The notes beneath the pieces are model-generated. The model was not told where the DNA came from, did not search any database, and worked only from the letters and a program-made list of their open reading frames with translations. Positions 35,606-44,961 of a stretch of 64,000 nucleotides of DNA are shown in pieces. The stretch's first letter is position 1. Every line of letters begins with the position of its first letter. Source of the DNA: Burkholderiales bacterium JOSHI_001 (GTDB lineage: Bacteria; Pseudomonadota; Gammaproteobacteria; Burkholderiales; Burkholderiaceae_C); NCBI GenBank assembly GCA_000244995.1, contig CM001438.1:5002096-5066095 (forward strand), in the 5' to 3' direction. The position numbers and the translations under genes are program-made.

Positions 35606-36853
35606 ATGCAGACCCAACTCTCACCCGAATTCCAGGGCACGCCCGACGGTCAGGCGGCCGAGGCCATCCTGCGCAAGTGCGTGCACTGCGGCTTCTGCAC
35701 CGCCACCTGCCCCACCTACCAGTTGCTGGGCGATGAGCTGGACGGCCCGCGCGGGCGCATCTACCTGATGAAGCAGGTGCTGGAAGGCGCCACGCCCACC
35801 CAGGCCACGCAACAGCACCTGGACCGTTGCCTCACCTGCCGCAATTGCGAATCCACCTGCCCGTCCGGCGTGCAGTACGGCGCGCTGGTGGACATCGGCC
35901 GGCGCATCGTGGACGCCAAGGTGCCGCGCGAAGGCAAGGACCGCAGCGTGCGTTGGCTGCTGAAGGAAGGCCTCACCAGCCCGGCCTTCGCGCCCGCGAT
36001 GGCGCTGGGCAAGGTGTTCCGGCCGCTGCTGCCTGAATCCTTGAAGAAGAAGGTGCCGGGCCCCAGCGGCCCGCGCGCCAAGCAGTGGCCCACCCGCCCC
36101 CATGCGCGCAAGGTGCTCATGCTGCTGGGCTGCGTGCAGCCGGCCATGATGCCCAACATCAACAGCGCCACCGCACGCGTGCTGGACGCCGCCGGCATCC
36201 AGACCCTGGTGGCCGACGACGCCGGTTGCTGCGGCGCCATCCGCGCCCACCTGAACGACCACGAAGGCGGCCTGGCGGACATGCGCCGCAACATCGACGC
36301 CTGGTGGCCGCTGGTCGAAGGCCTGACCGACGCCGGCACGGTGGAGGCCATCGTCTTCAACGCCAGCGGTTGCGGCACCACGGTGAAGGAGTACGGCCAG
36401 GCCCTGGCGCACGACCCGCACTACGCCGCCAAGGCCGCCAAGGTGGCCGCCCTGTCCAAGGACCTGAGCGAGCTGCTGCCCACGCTGGTGCCGGTGCTCA
36501 AAGGCAGGCTGCGCCAAAGCGGCGCCGCCAAGCTGGCCTACCACCCGCCGTGCTCGCTGCAGCACGGCCAGAAGTTGAAGGGCGGGGTGGAAGCCGGCCT
36601 GACCGAACTGGGCTTCGACATCCAGACCTGCGCGGTGGAAAGCCACTTGTGCTGCGGCTCGGCCGGCACCTACAGCGTGCTGCAGCCGGTGCTGGCCACC
36701 CAGTTGCGCGACCGCAAGCTGGGCCACCTGAAGGACGTGGGCGCGCCCACCATTGTGTCCGCCAACATCGGCTGCATCCAGCACCTGCAAAGCGGCACGG
36801 CCACGCCGGTGCGGCACTGGGTGGAAGTGCTGGACGAGGCGCTGGCGGGCTGA
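35606..36853 (+). CDS. glcF: Glycolate oxidase iron-sulfur subunit GlcF
   Basis: Transfers electrons from the flavin subunits to the respiratory chain. Seen: 415 residues. Two [4Fe-4S] motifs at the start are CVHCGFCTATCPTYQ (about 28-42) and CLTCRNCESTCPSG (about 75-88). Two CCG domains follow: LGCVQPAM with DDAGCCGAIRAH, then FNASGCGTTVKEYG, YHPPCSLQHGQ and ESHLCCGSAGTYS, the cysteine-rich folds that bind heterodisulfide-reductase-type clusters. ATG at 35606, 1 bp after the methyltransferase stop. It ends the operon; the next gene is convergent. Confidence 0.94.
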   Translation: MQTQLSPEFQGTPDGQAAEAILRKCVHCGFCTATCPTYQLLGDELDGPRGRIYLMKQVLEGATPTQATQQHLDRCLTCRNCESTCPSGVQYGALVDIGRRIVDAKVPREGKDRSVRWLLKEGLTSPAFAPAMALGKVFRPLLPESLKKKVPGPSGPRAKQWPTRPHARKVLMLLGCVQPAMMPNINSATARVLDAAGIQTLVADDAGCCGAIRAHLNDHEGGLADMRRNIDAWWPLVEGLTDAGTVEAIVFNASGCGTTVKEYGQALAHDPHYAAKAAKVAALSKDLSELLPTLVPVLKGRLRQSGAAKLAYHPPCSLQHGQKLKGGVEAGLTELGFDIQTCAVESHLCCGSAGTYSVLQPVLATQLRDRKLGHLKDVGAPTIVSANIGCIQHLQSGTATPVRHWVEVLDEALAG

Positions 36854-36874
36854 GGCCCGCCACGCCAGCGGCCC

Positions 36875-37486
36875 TCAGCGCTGAAGCAGCTCGAACAGGG
36901 TCTGCTGGTCGGGGTCGCCGGTGGCTTTGAGCTTGCGACTCTGCTGGAAGGCCTTCACCGCCGCCACCATGTCCGGCGTGTAGGCCGGCTTGGCGCTGTC
37001 GTACTTGGTCTTCAGCAGGCCCTTGCTGGTCAGCTTGGCGGCCATGCGCTCCAGGGTCGTGGCGTACAGGGTGAAATCGCGCCCGTTCTGGCGGAAGCGG
37101 ACAAAAGCGGTGCGGGCGGTCAGACGGTCAGGGTTCAGCGCCACCGCCATCTTGAAGGTGGCGTCGGCGAAAGTGACCTTGGGGTTCTTCTTGCAGTAGT
37201 CGACGACGAAGTTGGTCAGGGTGTTCAGGTCCTGCCAGGGCGCCAGGTCGAAGGTGCCCGGATTCAGCTGGTTCAGCGCCGTGAGGTAACCGTAGATCCA
37301 GCCGCCATACATCATGGCGTTGGGGGTGCCGGCGGTGTATTCGCGCACGGCCAACGAACAATCGGACGCGCCGATGCCCTTGATGGCAAAGGCGCCGTCG
37401 GCGGCCGCCAGGGCCGGACGGGCCGACAGGGCCAGGGTGGCCATTGCGGCCAGGACGGCGGCGTGGCGAACGCGGGCGAACAACAT
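36875..37486 (-). CDS. Exported protein with C-terminal peptidoglycan-binding-like module
   Basis: Seen: 203 residues from the ATG at 37486. A signal peptide (VLAAMATLALSARPALA) precedes a domain with two cysteines (SDCSLAVREY and VVDYCKKNP) and the pattern GWIYGYLTALNQLNPGTFDLAPWQDLN, resembling HdeA-like or Rap1a-type small periplasmic proteins. The last 35 residues (YTPDMVAAVKAFQQSRKLKATGDPDQQTLFELL) resemble a PG_binding_1 repeat. Role unknown; a periplasmic protein resting on the cell wall is likely. It is convergent with glcF (21 bp apart). The longer frame to 37531 adds no conserved sequence. Confidence 0.7.
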   Translation of the reverse strand: MLFARVRHAAVLAAMATLALSARPALAAADGAFAIKGIGASDCSLAVREYTAGTPNAMMYGGWIYGYLTALNQLNPGTFDLAPWQDLNTLTNFVVDYCKKNPKVTFADATFKMAVALNPDRLTARTAFVRFRQNGRDFTLYATTLERMAAKLTSKGLLKTKYDSAKPAYTPDMVAAVKAFQQSRKLKATGDPDQQTLFELLQR

Positions 37487-37605
37487 GCTTGACTCCAGTT
37501 CCACCGAGCCCGGCCCGGCCAAAAACAGCACCGCCCTGTCGCCAGCGCGGCGCCAGGGCGGTGCGAAGTATCGCGAAAAGCGCGCCGTTTACGTCGTGCG
37601 AAACG

Positions 37606-39168
37606 TCACTGGGCGGCCACCTTGCGGCGACGAATGGCACCCATCAGGCCCAGGCCGGTGACGGCCAGCAGCGCGGTGCCGGGAATGGGCACCGAGGCGC
37701 CGTCCCTGTCTTCGACGATGGTGGCCAAGGTCAGCTTGTCGGCCGTGCCGTCGAAATCCAGGAAGATCGGGAAGGCCACCGTCGGGTCAAAGCCAGCGGC
37801 CGTGGTGTCGAAGTCCAGGCCGATGATCTTGAAGGTATCCGGGGCCAGGCCGTGGGCAGCGAAATCATACGAATCGCCCGTGCCAAATTCGATCACGGAG
37901 CCATCCGCCAGCACGATCTTCAAGCCCTTGCCCACGAACTCCGGCGCCAGCTTCACCAGCTTGAACTTGGCACCTCCGCTCAGCGCATAGGTGTAGCCGA
38001 TGGCGACCGGCGGGTCGTACCACTGGCGCGGGGCCGGGGTGTCGAAGGTCATGACGCCCGAGCCCTGGTCCACCAGAGGCAGCAGGGGGTGCTCCGGGTC
38101 GGCGCCCAGCGCCACACCACCCACGCCACCGAAGGCGAAGATGAAGGTGGGTTGGTCATTGCCCGGGTTGCCGTCGGGATTGCTCTGGCCCAGCGAGTAC
38201 AGGGTGGGGTTCACCCGGTCGATGGCCGCCAGTGCTTCGGCTTCGTTGGCGGCGGCGCCGTAGAAGATGTTGAAGGTGCGGCTTTCGCCGGCGCCCAGGC
38301 TGCCGAAGGCGAAGTCGAACACCGAACCGTGGTCGGCCGCGCCGGCATCGATGAAGTCGGTGTTGATGGTGGTGGAGATGCTGGTGCCACCGGGCGCCGC
38401 CGAGGTCACGGCCAGGAGGGCGGGCGACACCTCGCCACCGCCCTCGATGCCACCGCTTCCGACGAAGATTTCACCGGGGAAGCTGAGCGGGTTGGCCGAC
38501 GCAAAGCCGTTGTTGCTGGCGAACAGCACATTGCCGCCGGCGGTGGTCAGGTTGGCCTCCACGCCCTTGTGGGTGACGAACTCGTTGAACTCGGTGTGCG
38601 GCACGTCCCAGTCCATGACGCGACGGTAGGTCACGTTGCCGACCGCTTCGGTGCCCGTGTTGGTGATGGTGACGTTGGCCTGGAACAGGCTGGACGACAG
38701 CGACACGCCATAGGCGTGCGTGACGACGATGGGCGCGTCGGTCAGGCCCACGCGCGAGGTGGCCGTGGTGCCGCTGAAAGTGAAGGTGCCGCCGGTCAGG
38801 TTGTTCGCGCCGCCGTCGGACGACACGTTGGCATACCCGGACACGGTACCGGCAGAAGTGGTCACCGCCACGCCCCAGCCTTCGCACAGGCAGCCGGGTG
38901 CTGTGGCGTCGTAGAAGTTGCCGTCAGGGAAGCGGTAGGACAGGCCCATGGCACCCGCGTTGTTCGGCAGCACGCCACCGGAGAAGTTCAGGTGGCCCTG
39001 GTCATTGATCCCCAACGCCAGCGTGGCGGCGGATGGATCGACGTTGTTGTAGATGACCGCGCCAGCCAGCGCGGTTGAACTGGCGATGGCGGCCATCACG
39101 GCAACCACCAGGGGACGCAGGCCGCTCAGCCCGCGCACCGAAGCACCGAAGCTCCACTTCGAACTCAT
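37606..39168 (-). CDS. Large exported protein with PEP-CTERM-like (VPIPG) tail
   Basis: Seen: 520 residues from the ATG at 39168, with GGGAGA about 7 nt upstream. A signal peptide (PLVVAVMAAIASSTALAG) is followed by a 450-residue Gly/Ser/Thr/Asp-rich region without recognised motifs. The C-terminal tail is VPIPGTALLAVTGLGLMGAIRRRK: a VPxPx anchor, a hydrophobic helix and a basic end. This is the VPxPx/PEP-CTERM sorting architecture. Likely surface-attached after exosortase cleavage; function unknown. It is the largest of four such proteins in the window, and no exosortase or EPS cluster lies nearby. Confidence 0.72.
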   Translation of the reverse strand: MSSKWSFGASVRGLSGLRPLVVAVMAAIASSTALAGAVIYNNVDPSAATLALGINDQGHLNFSGGVLPNNAGAMGLSYRFPDGNFYDATAPGCLCEGWGVAVTTSAGTVSGYANVSSDGGANNLTGGTFTFSGTTATSRVGLTDAPIVVTHAYGVSLSSSLFQANVTITNTGTEAVGNVTYRRVMDWDVPHTEFNEFVTHKGVEANLTTAGGNVLFASNNGFASANPLSFPGEIFVGSGGIEGGGEVSPALLAVTSAAPGGTSISTTINTDFIDAGAADHGSVFDFAFGSLGAGESRTFNIFYGAAANEAEALAAIDRVNPTLYSLGQSNPDGNPGNDQPTFIFAFGGVGGVALGADPEHPLLPLVDQGSGVMTFDTPAPRQWYDPPVAIGYTYALSGGAKFKLVKLAPEFVGKGLKIVLADGSVIEFGTGDSYDFAAHGLAPDTFKIIGLDFDTTAAGFDPTVAFPIFLDFDGTADKLTLATIVEDRDGASVPIPGTALLAVTGLGLMGAIRRRKVAAQ

Positions 39169-39390
39169 GAGTTTTCTCCCAACGACAAGATCATGATGGG
39201 CCGTATTGGCCTGTGTGCCAGCTATTGCAAATGCCAGGCCAGCAGCGCCATCTCATTGATTCGTCAGGAGTTCCACGCCATCCTGGTTCACGGCAACGCG
39301 GCAAGGCACATTCCGTGTCAGAAAGCTCGACACGCCCGCCTCGGGGATGGCGAGTTGTCCGCACCCCCGAACCAGGGGAGCGCGTGGCGG
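39169..39390. other. Intergenic region upstream of the large PEP-CTERM-like gene
   Basis: 222 bp between the DMT exporter and the PEP-CTERM-like gene, both on the minus strand. It probably holds the promoter of the latter and a terminator of the former. I see no RNA gene or conserved motif and no strong hairpin. Base composition is less GC-rich around 39200-39300 (e.g. tattgcaaatg), which fits non-coding sequence. Confidence 0.35.
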
Positions 39391-40359
39391 TCAATGGGCC
39401 GCAGGCTCGCCCGGCACCGACTGCGGCTTGATGCGCAAGGCCCAGATCACACCCGCCACCAGCAGGGCGATGCCGGCCAGAGTCAGTGGATCCGGCGCGC
39501 GGCCGCGCAGCGCGAAGGCGTAGGCCAGGGCACTGAGGGTTTCGAACACGATCAACTGACCGGTCAGGGTGGTGGGCAGGCGCTGGCTGGCTTCGTTCCA
39601 GCACAGCGTGCCCAGCCAGCTGGCAAACAGGCCGATGGCGAACATCAAGCCCAGGTAGTGCCATGGACGCGGCCCCAGCGGCATGGGAAAGGGGCTGCCG
39701 CTCGAACTGCTGTAAACCCAGAAGCCCGCGAAGCCCAGCAGCGCCAGCGGCAGGGTGGCCACGCCCTGGGCGGTGGCCCAGGTGCGCGGACTGCGCTCGG
39801 CATGCGCGCGCAGCCAGTCGGCATTTCGGATGGGGTACCAGGTCCAGCACACCACGGCGCCCACGGCCAGCAATGCGCCTGTGGCGTAGGCCTGCGCGTC
39901 GGCGTGGGCATCGGCGCGCAGATGCGCCACCTCCACCTGGTTCACGCAGGCGATGCCCGTGGCAATGAGCGCCAGCGACGGCAGCAGCTTCAGCCACGGC
40001 AGGCGGCCGTCGCGTTGGGCGTCGCGAATGTTGGAACTGATGGCGATGACCACCGGCAGGGTGCCGATGATCATGGTGGGCAGCGGCCCGCCCGCGCGCT
40101 GGATGGCACTGGCCAGGAACAGGTAGTAGATGACGTTGCCCACCAGGGCCAGCTTCAGCGCCTCGCTCCAGTCGGCGCGCGTGAGTTGCGCCAGGCCGCG
40201 CCGGTCCAGCACGGCCAACGGCAAGGCGATCAGTCCGAATGCCAGGTAGCGCCCGAAGGACTGCATTGCGGCCGGGTAGTCGGACAAGAGCAGCGGGCCG
40301 ATGAACACCAGCCCCCACATCAGCCCGGCGGCCAGTGCGAAGAGGGTGCCGGCGACCAT
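39391..40359 (-). CDS. DMT-superfamily (EamA) exporter
   Basis: Seen: 322 residues from the ATG at 40359, about ten hydrophobic helices in two EamA halves (start MVAGTLFALAAGLMWGLVFIGPLLL; second half with LLAVGAVVCWTWYPIRNADWLR). It ends with PLTLAGIALLVAGVIWALRIK, a typical DMT last helix. Such carriers export amino acids or other metabolites; the substrate is unknown. A GTG at 40392 would add 11 residues without a visible SD. TACAGT sits 11 nt before the ATG at 40359, so that start was preferred. Divergent from the RND adaptor gene. Confidence 0.78.
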   Translation of the reverse strand: MVAGTLFALAAGLMWGLVFIGPLLLSDYPAAMQSFGRYLAFGLIALPLAVLDRRGLAQLTRADWSEALKLALVGNVIYYLFLASAIQRAGGPLPTMIIGTLPVVIAISSNIRDAQRDGRLPWLKLLPSLALIATGIACVNQVEVAHLRADAHADAQAYATGALLAVGAVVCWTWYPIRNADWLRAHAERSPRTWATAQGVATLPLALLGFAGFWVYSSSSGSPFPMPLGPRPWHYLGLMFAIGLFASWLGTLCWNEASQRLPTTLTGQLIVFETLSALAYAFALRGRAPDPLTLAGIALLVAGVIWALRIKPQSVPGEPAAH

Positions 40360-40468
40360 GAAGGGCGCAGACTGTAACGCAGGGGCCGGCACCGGGCACC
40401 CGCGAAGCCGGTAGCGCGGGGTCGGGCGCCGAAATTCCCTCTTCCGCCCAGCCGGGCCCGCGCACCGC

Positions 40469-40474
40469 TATCCT
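40469..40474 (+). promoter_or_regulatory. Putative -10 box of the RND operon
   Basis: TATCCT, about 76 nt before the GTG start at 40551, in the divergent gap with the DMT gene. The AGGAG for the adaptor lies at 40538-40542. Confidence 0.3.
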
Positions 40475-40550
40475 CGGGACAAGCACGAGACGGCGCGTCG
40501 CCGCGAAACACCGTCCGGCACCGCACACACCCGATCCGAGGAGCCTTCCA

Positions 40551-41738
40551 GTGCCTTCAAACCACGACCCGGCGCCGCAGCGCATTTGCCGCAACTGGGT
40601 GCTGCCCGCCACGGTGGCGCTGGCAGCCCTGGCCGGCTGCGGCAAGTCGGCGCCACCGGCCGCCGGCGGCCCGGGCGGCGGCGGCATGCCGCCGATGCCG
40701 GCGACGTTGCTGGCGGTGCAGCCCACGACGGTGCCCGTGGCCATCGAGGCCGTGGCCACGTTGGAAGGGGTGCGTGAGGTGGAGGTGCGCGCCCGCGTGG
40801 GCGGCACCCTGGTTCAACAGCTCTACACCGAAGGCGCGCCGGTGGCCACCGGGGCGGCGATGTTCCGCATCGACCGCGCGCCGCTGCAGATTGCGGTGGA
40901 CGCCGCGCGCGCTGCGGTGGCCCAGGCCGAAGCCCGGGCCGAGCAGGCGCGGCGCGAAAGCGGCCGCCTGGCCACGCTGCTGGCCGAACGCGCCATCAGC
41001 CAGCGTGAAGCCGACGACGCCGCCAGCACCCTGAAAACCAGCCAGGCGGCCCTGCTGGCCGCCCGCGCGCAGCAGCGCGACGCCGAGCTGAACCTGGGCT
41101 ACACGATGGTGGTGGCCCCCACGGCCGGCGTGGCCCAGCGCGCCCAGCGCAGCGTGGGCGCCCTGGTGGCGCCCACCAGCGACGGCGGGCTGCTCACCAC
41201 CATCGTGCAGGTGGACCCGATCCGCGTGCGCTTCGCCTTGAACGAGGCCGAAGCCGCGCAGCTGCGCCAGGCCCGAGCGCCCAAGGTGCGGCTGCTGGAC
41301 GCCAACGGCGTGCCCCTGCCCGGCGCCGGCCGGCTGGACTTCACCGGCCAGGTGATGGACCGCACGCTGGGCACCGTGCCCATGCGCGCCGAACTGCCCA
41401 ACCCGGGTGGGCGGCTGCTGCCGGGGCAGTTCGTGCGGGCGCAGATCATCACCGGCGAGCAAGAGGCCTTCCTGGTGCCGCAGGCCGCGGTGCAAAGCGG
41501 CGACAACGGCCGCTTCGTCTGGGTGATGGGTGCCGACGGCAAGGCGGCGCCGAAACCGGTGCAGGCCGGGCCCTGGGCAGGCAAGGACTGGGTGATCCGC
41601 TCCGGCCTGGCCGCGGGCGACAAGGTGATCGTGGACAACCTCATCAAGATGCGGCCGGGCGCGGCGGTGGTACCCGCTCCGCCGCCCGGGGCTTCCGGCG
41701 CAGCGCCTGCTGCATCCGCTGCGTCAGGGGCGCGCTGA
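40551..41738 (+). CDS. RND efflux periplasmic adaptor (membrane fusion) lipoprotein
   Basis: Links the inner-membrane pump to the outer-membrane channel. Seen: 395 residues from a GTG start with AGGAG about 8 nt upstream. Lipobox LAGC near residue 25 gives a lipidated N-terminus. A biotinyl-like domain (VREVEVRARVGGTLVQQLYTEGAPVATGAAMFRIDRAPLQ) flanks a long Ala/Arg/Gln coiled coil (about 100-165). The beta-barrel follows (NLGYTMVVAPTAGVAQRAQRSVGALV, PGQFVRAQIITGEQEAFLVPQAAV). The C-terminus is an Ala/Pro tail. It leads the adaptor/pump/OMF unit. Substrates unknown. Confidence 0.9.
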   Translation: MPSNHDPAPQRICRNWVLPATVALAALAGCGKSAPPAAGGPGGGGMPPMPATLLAVQPTTVPVAIEAVATLEGVREVEVRARVGGTLVQQLYTEGAPVATGAAMFRIDRAPLQIAVDAARAAVAQAEARAEQARRESGRLATLLAERAISQREADDAASTLKTSQAALLAARAQQRDAELNLGYTMVVAPTAGVAQRAQRSVGALVAPTSDGGLLTTIVQVDPIRVRFALNEAEAAQLRQARAPKVRLLDANGVPLPGAGRLDFTGQVMDRTLGTVPMRAELPNPGGRLLPGQFVRAQIITGEQEAFLVPQAAVQSGDNGRFVWVMGADGKAAPKPVQAGPWAGKDWVIRSGLAAGDKVIVDNLIKMRPGAAVVPAPPPGASGAAPAASAASGAR

Positions 41739-41817
41739 ATGAAGCCCCCACGCTCACTTCATTCGCTGCCCCCCAAGGGGGCTGTCAGCACCTTCGGAAC
41801 GGCCGGGCGGTACTGAC
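41739..41817 (+). repeat. Intergenic GC-rich repeat-like element
   Basis: The 79-bp gap between adaptor and pump contains CCCCC-aa-GGGGG flanked by ttcattcgctgcc and gctgtcagcacc. In my memory, very similar sequences (with cacttcgttcgctgccccc...aagggggc) recur between genes of many Burkholderiales, as REP-like repeats. Only this copy is seen in the window, so its repeat status is from recollection. Confidence 0.35.
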
Positions 41818-44800
41818 ATGTCACGCTTCTTCATCGAACGTCCGGTCTTCGCCACCGTGCTGGCGCTGATCCTGGTGATCGCCGGGCTGGTGTCGGCGGT
41901 CACCCTGCCGGTGGCCCAGTACCCCGAGATCGCGCCGCCCACGGTCACCATCACCGCGGCCTACCCCGGCGCGTCGGCCGAGACCCTGGCCCGCACCGTG
42001 GCCGCGCCCATCGAGGAACAGCTCTCGGGCGTGGAGAACCTGCTGTACTTCAACAGCAGCTCGGCCAGCAACGGCCAGACCGTCATCACCGCCACCTTCG
42101 AAGTCGGCACCGACATCGACAAGGCCACCTTCAACATCAACAACCGGGTGCAGCTGGCCACGCCGCGCCTGCCCGACGAAGTGCGGCGCAACGGCGTGCA
42201 GGTGGCCAAGCGCAGCAGCAACTTCCTGCTGGTGGTGGCGCTGAATTCACCCGACAACAGCCGCGACACGCTTTACCTCAGCAACTACGGCACCCAGAAC
42301 GTGCTGGACGAACTCAAGCGCGTGCAGGGCGCGGCCGACGTGTTCATCTTCGGCGCGCGCGACTATTCCATGCGCCTGTGGCTCAAGCCCGACCGCATGG
42401 CCGCGCTCGGCATCACCACCGCCGACATCGGGGCCGCGGTGGCGCAGCAGAACGCGCAGTTCGCGGCCGGCAAGATCGGCGCCGCGCCCTCGCTGCCCGG
42501 CCAGCAACTGGAATACACCGTCACCGCGCGCGGGCGCCTGGTGCAGCCGGAAGAGTTCGGCAACATCGTGCTGCGCAGCGCCGGCCCGGCGGGGGTGCTG
42601 CGGCTGAAGGACGTGGCCCGCATCGAGCTGGGCGCGCAAAGCTACGACCAGACCAACAGCGTGAACGGCCAGCCGGCCATCGCCCTGGCGGTGCTGCTGG
42701 CCAGTGGCGCCAATGCGCTGGACGTGGCTGCGGCGGTGAAGCAGCGCATGGTGGAGCTGAAGCGCGACCGTTTCCCGCCCGGTGTGGACTACCTGATTCC
42801 CTACGACACCACGCTGTTCGTCAGCGCCAGCATCAAGGAGGTGCTCACAACCATCGTCGAAGCGGCGCTGATCGTGCTGCTGGTGGTGTTCGTGTTCCTG
42901 CAGACCTGGCGCGCCACGCTCATTCCCATGCTGGCGGTGCCGGTCAGCCTGATCGGCACCTTCGCCGGGCTGAAGCTGTTCGGCTTTTCGATCAACACGC
43001 TGACGCTGTTTGCCATGGTGCTGGCCATCGGCATCGTGGTGGACGACGCCATCGTGGTGCTGGAAAACGTGGAACGCCTGATCCGCGAGGAGAACATGCA
43101 GCCCCTGCCTGCGGCCATCGAGGCCATGCGCGAGGTGCAGGGCGCGGTGATCGGCATCGTGCTGGTGCTGGCGGCGGTGTTCATCCCGGTGGCCTTCCTG
43201 GGCGGCATCGCGGGGCAGTTGTACCGACAGTTCGCGGTGACAGTGACCGTGGCGGTGGTGCTGTCCGGCGTGGTGGCGCTGACGCTGACGCCCGCGCTGT
43301 GCGCGCTGCTCTTGAAGCCCGGCCACGAAACCCCGGCCGGCGGGCTGTTCAAGCCCTTCAACCGGGCCTTCGGCTGGGTGACGCGTCGATTCCTGGGCGC
43401 GGTGAACCTGGCGCTGGCGCACCGGGTGGTGGCTTTGCTCTTTTTCGTCGGCGTGCTGGGCGGTGTGGGCTTGCTGCTCGCGCGCATTCCCAGCAGCTTC
43501 GTGCCGCCGGAGGACCAGGGCTTCATCATCGCCGCGGCGCAGCTGCCCGACGGCGCCACGCTGGAACGCACCGACGCCACCACCACGCGGCTGCGTTTGA
43601 TGCTGAAGGACAACCCGGCCATCAGCAACATCTTCATCGTCAATGGCTTCGACCTCATCGGCGGCGGCAGCAAGAGCAGCGCGGCCACCATCTTCATGCC
43701 GATGAAGCCCTGGGAACAGCGCCAGCAGACCTCCATGCAACTGGCCCAGCAGGTCAGCGGCATGGGCTTCATGGCCCTGCCCGACGGCATTGCCTTCGCC
43801 TTCAACCCGCCGCCCATCCAGGGCCTGGGCCAGGCCGGGGGCTTCGAGGTGTACGTGCAGGGCCGCAACGACGCCGACCCCAAGCGCCTGTACGAAGTGA
43901 CCCAGGCCTTCATGGGCGCGCTGGCCGCGCGGCCCGAACTGACGCCGCCCAACACCTTCTACCGCCCCACCGTGCCGCAGTTGCGCGTGGACGTGGACCG
44001 CGAAAAGGCCATGGCGCTCGGCGTGCCGGTGGCCGATGTGTTCGCGGCCCTGCAGGCGCAGATGGGCTCGCTGTACGTGAACGACTTCAACCTGGCCGGG
44101 CGCACCTACCGCGTCACCATGCAGGCCGACGCGCCCTTCCGCGCCAAGCCCGACGACCTGGGGCGGCTGTACGTGCGCTCCACCACCAGCGGGCAGATGC
44201 TGCCGCTCTCCGCGCTGATCACGGTCACTGACATCGTGGGCCCGGAGCAGATCGAGCGCTACAACCGCTACATCGCGGCCAAGATCTTCGGCAATGCCAA
44301 GCCGGGCTTCAGCTCGGGCGAGGCCATCGCCGCGGTGGAGCAGGTGGCGCGCGACACCCTGCCGCCGGGTTACGCCATCGAGTGGACCGGCCAGGCCTTC
44401 CAGGAAAAGCGCAGCGGCAGCGCCAGCATCTTTGCCTTCGGCTTTGCGCTGGTGATGGTCTACCTGATCCTGGCCGCGCTGTATGAACGCTGGGGCGTGC
44501 CGCTGGCGGTGCTGCTGGCGGTGCCGTTTGCGCTGCTGGGGGCGCTGGGCTTCGTGTTCCTGCGTGGCATGGAAAACGACATCTACTTCCAGATCGGCCT
44601 GGTGGTGCTGATCGGCCTGGCCGCGAAGAACGCCATCCTGATCGCGGAATTCGCGATGCAGGGCATGGAAGCTGGCAAGACCGCGATGGAGGCCGCGGCC
44701 GAAGCGGCGCGGCTGCGCTTCCGTCCCATCGTGATGACTTCTCTGGCCTTTGTCTTCGGCGTGGTGCCCTTGGTGCTGGCCACCGGCGCGGGCGCCGCAG

Positions 44801-44961
44801 CCCGGCAGAGCATGGGCACTGGCGTGTTCGGCGGCATGATCGTGGCCACCTTTGTGGCCCCGGTGTTCATCCCGCTGTTCTTCAGCCTGCTGGCGCGCAA
44901 GGCCCGGCCGTCGCACGGCCACCCGCCGCCCACGCTGCACCCGGGCGGAGGTGACGCATGA
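41818..44961 (+). CDS. RND multidrug efflux pump, HAE1 (AcrB/MexB) family
   Basis: Proton-driven trimeric pump taking drugs or other amphipathic compounds from the periplasm. Seen: 1047 residues, the family length. It has 12 helices with two large periplasmic loops. The proton relay is present: VVDDAIVVLENVERL in helix 4 (paired Asp) and a Lys in GLAAKNAILIAEFA (helix 10). It starts MSRFFIERPVFATVLALILVIAGL, with PVAQYPEIAPPTVTI next. The loop PSSFVPPEDQGF opens the second half. The stop overlaps the OMF start (ATGA). Confidence 0.95.
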   Translation: MSRFFIERPVFATVLALILVIAGLVSAVTLPVAQYPEIAPPTVTITAAYPGASAETLARTVAAPIEEQLSGVENLLYFNSSSASNGQTVITATFEVGTDIDKATFNINNRVQLATPRLPDEVRRNGVQVAKRSSNFLLVVALNSPDNSRDTLYLSNYGTQNVLDELKRVQGAADVFIFGARDYSMRLWLKPDRMAALGITTADIGAAVAQQNAQFAAGKIGAAPSLPGQQLEYTVTARGRLVQPEEFGNIVLRSAGPAGVLRLKDVARIELGAQSYDQTNSVNGQPAIALAVLLASGANALDVAAAVKQRMVELKRDRFPPGVDYLIPYDTTLFVSASIKEVLTTIVEAALIVLLVVFVFLQTWRATLIPMLAVPVSLIGTFAGLKLFGFSINTLTLFAMVLAIGIVVDDAIVVLENVERLIREENMQPLPAAIEAMREVQGAVIGIVLVLAAVFIPVAFLGGIAGQLYRQFAVTVTVAVVLSGVVALTLTPALCALLLKPGHETPAGGLFKPFNRAFGWVTRRFLGAVNLALAHRVVALLFFVGVLGGVGLLLARIPSSFVPPEDQGFIIAAAQLPDGATLERTDATTTRLRLMLKDNPAISNIFIVNGFDLIGGGSKSSAATIFMPMKPWEQRQQTSMQLAQQVSGMGFMALPDGIAFAFNPPPIQGLGQAGGFEVYVQGRNDADPKRLYEVTQAFMGALAARPELTPPNTFYRPTVPQLRVDVDREKAMALGVPVADVFAALQAQMGSLYVNDFNLAGRTYRVTMQADAPFRAKPDDLGRLYVRSTTSGQMLPLSALITVTDIVGPEQIERYNRYIAAKIFGNAKPGFSSGEAIAAVEQVARDTLPPGYAIEWTGQAFQEKRSGSASIFAFGFALVMVYLILAALYERWGVPLAVLLAVPFALLGALGFVFLRGMENDIYFQIGLVVLIGLAAKNAILIAEFAMQGMEAGKTAMEAAAEAARLRFRPIVMTSLAFVFGVVPLVLATGAGAAARQSMGTGVFGGMIVATFVAPVFIPLFFSLLARKARPSHGHPPPTLHPGGGDA

